Part shown: positions 1 through 4,144 of the stretch, one piece after another
Layout: every line of letters begins with the position of its first letter
Position numbering within the stretch: the stretch's first letter is position 1
Made by a program: the position numbers and the translations under genes
Origin: an uncultured Clostridium sp.
GTDB taxonomy: Bacteria; Bacillota; Clostridia; Lachnospirales; Lachnospiraceae
Reading direction: 5' to 3'
Assembly (NCBI GenBank): GCA_905192625.1
Contig: CAJJLI010000118.1
Span: forward strand, 1 to 6,595
DNA: 6,595 bases
The notes under the pieces: generated by a model
What the model was told of the DNA's origin: nothing
Databases searched by the model: none
The model's input: the letters and a program-made list of their open reading frames with translations, nothing else

Positions 1-46
1 ATGTTACGGCAATCTTTTCATGCGTGCCTTCGATGGAATCATCCAT
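1..46 (-). CDS. possible start of next trp-operon gene, cut by window edge
   Basis: An ATG at 46-44 opens a frame with no stop through position 1. It reads MDDSIEGTHEKIAVT and continues off the window. It overlaps the end of trpE by 8 bases (ATGGATGA), an arrangement common between translationally coupled operon genes. The only upstream Shine-Dalgarno-like bases (GAGGTGG) lie about 15 bases from the ATG, which is too far to be persuasive, so coupling to trpE would be needed. A second ATG, at 42-40 and overlapping the trpE stop, leads to a stop after 12 codons. The peptide does not look like the usual start of TrpG, which I would expect near MILLIDNYDSF. Fifteen residues are too few to assign a function, and the frame may be chance. 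Confidence 0.3.
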   Translation of the reverse strand, partial: MDDSIEGTHEKIAVT

Positions 47-1511
47 GGAAATACACATCCACCACCTCACCTGCCCGTTTTATTGCATCCATGACTGCGC
101 TTGCTTTACTCATTGTTTCCTCATATTCAAGTTCCGGTACACTATCAGCTACAATACCAGCACCAGCTTGCACATATACTTTATTGTTTTTTCTAACAGC
201 CGTACGAATTGCAATACAGACATCTAAATTGCCTGACAAATCTAAGTATCCAATCGCTCCACCATAGATTCCTCTAGGAGCTTTCTCAAGCTCTTCAATA
301 ATTTCCATTGCACGAAACTTTGGTGCCCCTGATAAAGTACCTGCTGGCAACAAAGCGGCGATTGTATCACACCCATCCTTACCGTCCTTTAAAACTCCTG
401 ATACTGCCGAAGTTATATGCATTACTTTTGAAAATCTATGAATTTTTAGATAATCTTCTACGCAAACACTTCCATATACAGAAATCTTTCCAATGTCATT
501 CCTTGCAAGATCAACCAACATATTATGTTCTGCCAGCTCTTTTTTATCGTTTAACAGCTCTTCTTCAAGCTGTTGATCCTCCACCTCATCCTTCCCCCTT
601 TTTCTAGTCCCAGCAATAGGAAACGTACTAAGTTTCCCATCCAAAAGCTTAACCATTGTTTCTGGTGATGTTCCAGCAATTTGTATATCTTCACACTGTA
701 TAAAGTACATATACGGAGATGGGTTTGTAGTCCTTAACACTCGGTAAGCATTTAATAAGCTACTTGTGTAATTCGCTTCAAATCTTCTTGAAATAACGCC
801 CTGAAAAATATCTCCCTCTCGTATGTAGTTTTTCGTTTTTTCTACCATATTGCAATACTCCTCTTTGGTTGTATTACAATAAAATTCTACCTGCTCCTTG
901 ACCTGCTGTTTTTTTAATGTCATCTTCTCTTGAATAAAATGACTAAGCTTTTCAATTTCTAGAAGTGCTGCTTGATAACCTTGCTCTCCTTCCTCTGTTT
1001 TAAAATTAGCAATTATGTTTATTTTCTGTTTTAAATGATCATACGCAATCACCTTGTCAAAAAGCATCAAGTGATAATCATTAAACTCGCTCTCAGAAAG
1101 TTTTAGTTTCGGTTCCACATACCGAATCATCTCATAGGAAAAATATCCGACGAAACCTCCTGCAAATGAAGGTAGCCCTTTGATTTTAGGTGCTTTGTAT
1201 GCATTTAATAACTCTTTTAATGCTTCCATTGGATCTTTTCTTTCTGTCTTCTCTATTGCTCCACTTTTTATCGTTACTTCACCTTTTTTTGCACTCACAT
1301 GGAGTAAGGGCTGCATTCCTAAAAAAGAATACCTACCCCAACGTTCACCGCCTTCAACACTCTCAAGCAAATAGTAGTTTTTATCTATTTGCGCTAATTT
1401 TCGTAGTAATGTAATTGGTGTGATTTCATCGGCATAAATTTCCTTACATACTGGGATATAATGATACTCCTTAAAAAATTCACTCGCTTGTTCATAACTT
1501 GGAATTACCAT
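39..1511 (-). CDS. trpE: anthranilate synthase component I (TrpE)
   Basis: TrpE converts chorismate to anthranilate in the cytoplasm, the first committed step of tryptophan synthesis, normally using ammonia supplied by the TrpG glutaminase subunit. The 490-residue length is typical. The N-terminal regulatory part carries LLES at 48-51 followed ten residues later by S62 (in GRYSF), the family's tryptophan feedback-binding pattern, with NPSPYMYF at 263-270. The C-terminal chorismate-binding domain (about 215-478) is complete: GDIFQGVISRRF (233-244), IAGTSPETM (278-286), PIAGTRKRG (298-306), EHNMLVDLARNDIG (328-341), LPAGTLSGAPKFRAMEII (388-405), GGAIGYL (417-423), VQAGAGIVADS (447-457) and the ELEYEE region. 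These motifs favour TrpE over PabB. The start is firm: AAAAGGAG at 1527-1520 lies 8 bases upstream, and an in-frame TAG sits two codons before the ATG. Transcription is probably governed by the Trp T-box upstream. The short C-terminal tail (GEVVDVYFHG) overlaps a possible next gene. Confidence 0.97.
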   Translation of the reverse strand: MVIPSYEQASEFFKEYHYIPVCKEIYADEITPITLLRKLAQIDKNYYLLESVEGGERWGRYSFLGMQPLLHVSAKKGEVTIKSGAIEKTERKDPMEALKELLNAYKAPKIKGLPSFAGGFVGYFSYEMIRYVEPKLKLSESEFNDYHLMLFDKVIAYDHLKQKINIIANFKTEEGEQGYQAALLEIEKLSHFIQEKMTLKKQQVKEQVEFYCNTTKEEYCNMVEKTKNYIREGDIFQGVISRRFEANYTSSLLNAYRVLRTTNPSPYMYFIQCEDIQIAGTSPETMVKLLDGKLSTFPIAGTRKRGKDEVEDQQLEEELLNDKKELAEHNMLVDLARNDIGKISVYGSVCVEDYLKIHRFSKVMHITSAVSGVLKDGKDGCDTIAALLPAGTLSGAPKFRAMEIIEELEKAPRGIYGGAIGYLDLSGNLDVCIAIRTAVRKNNKVYVQAGAGIVADSVPELEYEETMSKASAVMDAIKRAGEVVDVYFHG

Positions 1512-1577
1512 ACTCTATTCTCCTTTTCTACGATTTTAAAAGTTAATAATGAATGTTGTATACGAAGTGGCTACGAA

Positions 1578-1658
1578 CCCTCCTTTCTATATGCTTTGGT
1601 TTCTATAACGATTCTGGTAAATATACATCGAAACATCTAGATTCTTACCCATGTATAT
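1578..1658 (-). other. post-terminator trpE leader: hairpin, micro-ORF and orphan Shine-Dalgarno
   Basis: Between the T-box terminator and trpE lie 172 untranslated bases (1683-1512). A perfect 8-bp inverted repeat (ATATACAT at 1658-1651, ATGTATAT at 1628-1621) encloses a 22-base loop. An ATG at 1652-1650, partly inside the 5' arm, opens a 21-residue frame (MGKNLDVSMYIYQNRYRNQSI) ending with TAG at 1589-1587. It has no clear ribosome site of its own. Immediately after its stop is GAAAGGAGGG (1587-1578), a stronger Shine-Dalgarno match than trpE's own, yet no ATG, GTG or TTG follows at a usable distance. The elements are visible, but any function is conjecture: ribosome standby, mRNA stability or a decayed leader gene. 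Confidence 0.35.
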
Positions 1659-1683
1659 CTTAGTCGATTACGAAGTTAGAAAT

Positions 1684-1720
1684 AAAAAAAAGCCTCTGCC
1701 CCTTAAAGGGACAAAAGCTT
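1684..1720 (-). terminator. T-box intrinsic terminator before trpE
   Basis: The minus-strand RNA can form a long stem from AAGCUUUUGUCCCU (5' arm, from 1720) with AGGGGCAGAGGCUU (3' arm, ending at 1690). This is about 14 pairs including several G-U pairs, with a very small loop, followed directly by a run of U residues to about 1684. The 5' arm contains the CUUUUGUCCC segment also needed by the antiterminator, so the two folds exclude each other. That is the T-box switch: this hairpin should stop transcription when tRNA-Trp is charged. Confidence 0.92.
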
Positions 1721-1741
1721 ATAACTTCTGCGATACCACCC
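1708..1741 (-). promoter_or_regulatory. T-box antiterminator with 7-nt bulge
   Basis: GGG (1741-1739) can pair with CCC (1710-1708), and GCAGAAG (1731-1725) with CUUUUGU (1717-1711) around the loop UUAUAAG. This leaves the seven-base bulge UGGUAUC (1738-1732). That is the canonical T-box antiterminator shape, in which the first four bulge bases pair with the tRNA acceptor end. The family consensus bulge is UGGNACC, so the sixth base is U instead of C here. The variable base is U, which pairs with A or wobbles with G. The 3' strand is shared with the terminator stem. Confidence 0.88.
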
Positions 1742-1858
1742 AAATTGATGCCAATTGACATCCACTCTTTTTGTATACAAACATATACACCCCGCTGATA
1801 ACGGTCAGGGTCCCCGTTGACGTCTACTCCCAAATGGTTTCAAGTCACCCTCACAAGT

Positions 1859-1861
1859 CCA
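1859..1861 (-). promoter_or_regulatory. T-box specifier codon UGG (Trp)
   Basis: In the 3' half of Stem I the sequence GAA-UGG-A-CUUGUGAGGG places UGG in the specifier position. It is preceded by the usual GAA and followed by a purine, as is typical of T-box specifier loops. UGG is the tryptophan codon, which agrees with trpE downstream. The position was assigned by eye from flanking conserved bases, not from a computed covariance model. Confidence 0.82.
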
Positions 1862-1985
1862 TTCGATAAATTCTGCGGATAAGCTATCCTGTCTTACCGT
1901 ATCACACCTACCACGGCTCTCTGTAAAGACTTCCTTTATTTACTACTCTTGTTCATCGGTTTTTTGGCACTATTAATTTTTGTAA

Positions 1986-2014
1986 AGTATAAACGAATTG
2001 GTATTTAATGTCAA
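1986..2014 (-). promoter_or_regulatory. sigma-A promoter of the trpE T-box leader
   Basis: On the minus strand a perfect -35 box TTGACA (2014-2009) is followed by exactly 17 bases and a near-perfect -10 box TATACT (1991-1986). An A-rich tract upstream of the -35 box (about 2034-2018) could act as an UP element. The start site is expected near 1979, just before the T-box RNA. A strong promoter in front of an attenuating leader fits regulation by termination and not by initiation. Confidence 0.9.
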
Positions 2015-2084
2015 TATCTTTTTTTAATTAATTTATTGACTTTTTTTATGCTTCCAATTTTGTGTATTGGTTCTACACCACTTT
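2015..2084 (-). other. fliS-trpE intergenic stretch, no clear terminator
   Basis: These 70 bases follow the fliS stop and precede the trpE promoter. On the minus strand two short, mutually exclusive inverted repeats occur (GTGTA/TACAC and CCAAT/ATTGG), but what follows them is A-rich, not U-rich, so neither makes a convincing intrinsic terminator. The rest is AT-rich sequence. Flagellar transcripts may therefore run into the trp leader, or end by another mechanism. Confidence 0.5.
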
Positions 2085-2564
2085 CTATGCTTTAAAACCG
2101 CGATTCTGATCATAAGTACTTAAAAAAGATTCATTTAAAATACCTTTGCCATACGTTAACCCTGCATAAACTTGATGCGTATTTTCCATAACAGGTCCAC
2201 TTATATCCTGCTTACTAACCTCTTCAAATGCTACTTTTAGTTTTTCAATTACAGAAACCACAGAGATTAACAAGGATGGATCCTTTTTCATCTGGGCAGC
2301 AATTAACATTTTATTTGCATAAGAATATAAACTTAACAGCTCATGGGATAATGAAATTTTGTAATCCAGTGTCGCCATTAACTCATTCACACATTTTGAT
2401 GCATGCTTAAGTTCATGCACAAATAAATTCAAATCTTCCTCACCATAATATCGATTTGCTTCTTTTATATCGGACAAGATAAGGTCATATAAAATAACAA
2501 CTAGTTCCGTTTTTGATGCTTGTGTTACACGGAGTGTAAACTCCTGTATTTTATCTCTTTCCAT
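2085..2564 (-). CDS. fliS: flagellin export chaperone FliS
   Basis: FliS binds the C-terminal helices of newly made flagellin in the cytoplasm, preventing premature polymerisation and helping deliver it to the flagellar type III export gate. The 159-residue product is almost wholly helical and matches the FliS pattern: IQEFTLRVTQASKTELVVILYDLIL (6-30) is the first helix with its usual T-A-S/E-L...LYD signature, ELMATLD (61-67) and LLSLYSYANKMLIAAQMKKD (76-95) follow, and a last helix covers about 98-118. It is longer than the usual 120-135 residues because of a tail of about 40 residues containing VYAGLTYGKGILNE (132-145). The gene lies 16 bases after the flagellin stop, with AAAGGTG six bases before its ATG and an in-frame TAA two codons upstream. 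This places it in one transcription unit with its client. Confidence 0.88.
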   Translation of the reverse strand: MERDKIQEFTLRVTQASKTELVVILYDLILSDIKEANRYYGEEDLNLFVHELKHASKCVNELMATLDYKISLSHELLSLYSYANKMLIAAQMKKDPSLLISVVSVIEKLKVAFEEVSKQDISGPVMENTHQVYAGLTYGKGILNESFLSTYDQNRGFKA

Positions 2565-2580
2565 ATTTTACACCTTTAAA

Positions 2581-4083
2581 TTAGCCTTGAAGTAATGTAA
2601 GAATCATTTGTGGTCTTTGGTTCGCTTGTGCAAGCATTGAAGTACCAGCTTGTGCTAATACATTTTGTTGTGTGTATGTAGCCATCTCTTCTGCCATATC
2701 CACATCTTCAATTCGAGACAAAGCTTCCGTAATATTTTCAGATGAAACATCCAAATTCGCAATCGCGTGATCCAAACGGTTTTGGTAAGCACCTAGTTTG
2801 GCACGAATGGCTGTTACTTGATTTACTGCATTATCCAGTATCGTTATGGCTTCTTGTGCTCCTTTTTCTGTGTTTACGTTAACCGCATCCGTTCCAAGTG
2901 TTACGGTATTTACACATGGGATTTTAACAGACATTGTCTGACCTTCATTTGCACCAATTTGTAAGTCCATTGGTCCTGCATCTAATACCGTGATTGAAAC
3001 ATCGTGGTTGGCTCCTGGGGTTATTGTTCCTTCTAAACCATTCGCTGTAGTATCTGTAAATACCGTCTGAGCTGCTCCTGGCGTAGCCTTAAATTTAACT
3101 TCAAAATCATTATTGTCAGTTACCGTTAAGATATTACCCTTTGCACTAATCGTAGCAGTTTGTGAGAATCCGTCTCCAAGGGTTGCCTTTGCATCAACAC
3201 CACTTGCTTTTACTCCTCCATTATCCAAACCAAACAATGCACTTAAATTTTGATTATCACAGTTAATCTCTATTGTTTGACTAGAACCATAGGCATTAGA
3301 AACAAACACTAAATCCCCATTACCTAGACCAACTTGTTTATAATCTGCATTCTCTGGGTCGCTTCCTACGGCACCCTTTTGACCAGCAAACACCTTAATA
3401 TTCATGGCATCACCCGCAGTTCGAAGTTTTTCATATACCTCTGCTAAAGTATCACCAACTTCGACGCTTACTTCCATACCATTGACATTTATTGTACCAT
3501 TTTCACCATCTTTAATTTCATAATTTGGATCAGCGAATTTAAATCCACTTACAACTGCCTGTCTAGCATCCTGAATAATCGTCAAACTCATATCCGATGC
3601 AGTAACCGTATCAGAGAGTGAAATTAACTGTACTTTATTGCTACTGGAATAGGATTGATTGTCCACACTACCATCCAATAAAGTTTTTGTATTAAACTCC
3701 GTCGAAGTAGAAATACGATTAATTTCTTTGTTTAGTTGATCAATTTCTGCTTGAATTGCTGCACGATCCTCTGCTGTATTGGTCCCATTGGATGCTTGAA
3801 CTGCAAGTTCTCTTGCTCTTTGAAGCATTGCATTTACTTCATTCAATGCGCCTTCCGCTGTTTGAATCAAAGAGATTCCATCGGAGCCGTTTCTTGAGGC
3901 TTGATCTAGCCCATCGATTTGTGTTCTCATTTTTTTAGAAATCGCCATTCCTGCTGCATCATCTGCTGCTCTATTAATACGATATCCTGAGGATAACCTC
4001 TCTAAACTTCTATCCAATGCTGAATTTGTACGAAATAATTGATTGTTTGCTTTAATCGCTGACATATTATGATTGATTCTCAT
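2581..4083 (-). CDS. fliC: flagellin, filament subunit with expanded central domain
   Basis: This is the flagellar filament subunit, exported through the flagellar type III apparatus and polymerised outside the cell. The 500-residue protein has the conserved N-terminal D0/D1 helices (MRINHNMSAIKANNQL, LSSGYRINRAADDAAGMAISKKMR, about 1-140, ending FNTKTLLDGS) and the C-terminal D1/D0 helices (about 405-500, with LGAYQNRLDHAIANLDVSSENITEALSRIEDVDMAEEM). Between them is a long variable D2/D3 region, about 150-370, so the protein is much larger than the roughly 275-residue minimal flagellins. Residues about 195-272 (GTINVNGMEVSVEVGDTLAEVYEKLRTAG...DLVFVSNAYGSSQTIEI) resemble a flagellin IN motif. 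LQRARELAVQ (87-96) corresponds to the D1 segment recognised by host TLR5. Two cysteines (C275, C390) are unusual for a flagellin. The start is chosen because it yields the invariant N-terminus; the Shine-Dalgarno AAAGGA lies 12 bases upstream, rather far. Confidence 0.96.
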   Translation of the reverse strand: MRINHNMSAIKANNQLFRTNSALDRSLERLSSGYRINRAADDAAGMAISKKMRTQIDGLDQASRNGSDGISLIQTAEGALNEVNAMLQRARELAVQASNGTNTAEDRAAIQAEIDQLNKEINRISTSTEFNTKTLLDGSVDNQSYSSSNKVQLISLSDTVTASDMSLTIIQDARQAVVSGFKFADPNYEIKDGENGTINVNGMEVSVEVGDTLAEVYEKLRTAGDAMNIKVFAGQKGAVGSDPENADYKQVGLGNGDLVFVSNAYGSSQTIEINCDNQNLSALFGLDNGGVKASGVDAKATLGDGFSQTATISAKGNILTVTDNNDFEVKFKATPGAAQTVFTDTTANGLEGTITPGANHDVSITVLDAGPMDLQIGANEGQTMSVKIPCVNTVTLGTDAVNVNTEKGAQEAITILDNAVNQVTAIRAKLGAYQNRLDHAIANLDVSSENITEALSRIEDVDMAEEMATYTQQNVLAQAGTSMLAQANQRPQMILTLLQG

Positions 4084-4144
4084 AGTTTCACCGAATCCTT
4101 TCTTTGCATTTATCTATGCTTTACTTTTTTATATGCTATCCTTT
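4084..4144 (-). promoter_or_regulatory. flagellin leader with paired AAAGGAT motifs
   Basis: Only 45 bases separate the upstream gene from the flagellin start. AAAGGAT occurs twice on the minus strand, at 4144-4138 (inside the end of the upstream gene) and at 4101-4095 (the flagellin Shine-Dalgarno). The copies are 43 bases apart and flank a small GCAT/ATGC hairpin (4117-4104). Paired GGA motifs, one on the ribosome site, are how CsrA controls flagellin (hag) translation in Bacillus, so CsrA binding is possible here. No good sigma-28 or sigma-A promoter could be identified in this gap. Confidence 0.3.

Larger units (their letters stand above)
1684..1979 (-). promoter_or_regulatory. tryptophan T-box leader of trpE
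   Basis: This is a complete T-box riboswitch of about 296 nt that senses uncharged tRNA-Trp and controls transcription into trpE. In order on the minus strand it shows the 5' element GAACAAGAGTAGTAAA, the Stem I AGAGAGCCG...GGTGTGA...CGG segment (about 1922-1895), the specifier region GAATGGACTTGTGAG, the AGTAGACGTCAACGG...CCGTTA element (about 1830-1799), a TGTATA/TATACA hairpin (1789-1772), a Stem III hairpin GATGTC/GGCATC (1762-1747), the T-box sequence and the terminator. The order and conserved words match the class. Specificity comes from the UGG codon and agrees with the downstream gene. When uncharged tRNA-Trp binds, the antiterminator should form and allow trpE transcription. The 5' end is inferred from the promoter. 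Confidence 0.93.

Noticed and set aside
1..607. Plus-strand open frames at 1-267, 24-227 and 308-607
   Set aside because: They lie antisense to trpE, have no ribosome sites and show no recognisable protein pattern; trpE accounts for the region.
1587..1652. The 21-codon frame as a Trp-rich attenuator leader peptide
   Set aside because: It contains no tryptophan codon and lies after the terminator, so classical ribosome-stalling attenuation does not fit; the T-box already explains the control.
2035..2075. Inverted repeats GTGTA/TACAC and CCAAT/ATTGG downstream of fliS as a terminator
   Set aside because: The stems are only 5 bp, mutually exclusive, and followed by A-rich RNA on the minus strand, not a U-tract.
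3756..3938. Plus-strand open frame of 60 residues inside the flagellin gene
   Set aside because: It is antisense to the highly conserved flagellin N-terminal region and its Leu/His/Phe-rich translation looks like a shadow frame.
4084..4135. Sigma-28 flagellin promoter in the short gap (AGATAA as a -10 element)
   Set aside because: No TAAA -35 element lies at a spacing of about 15 bases from a GCCGATAA-like box.
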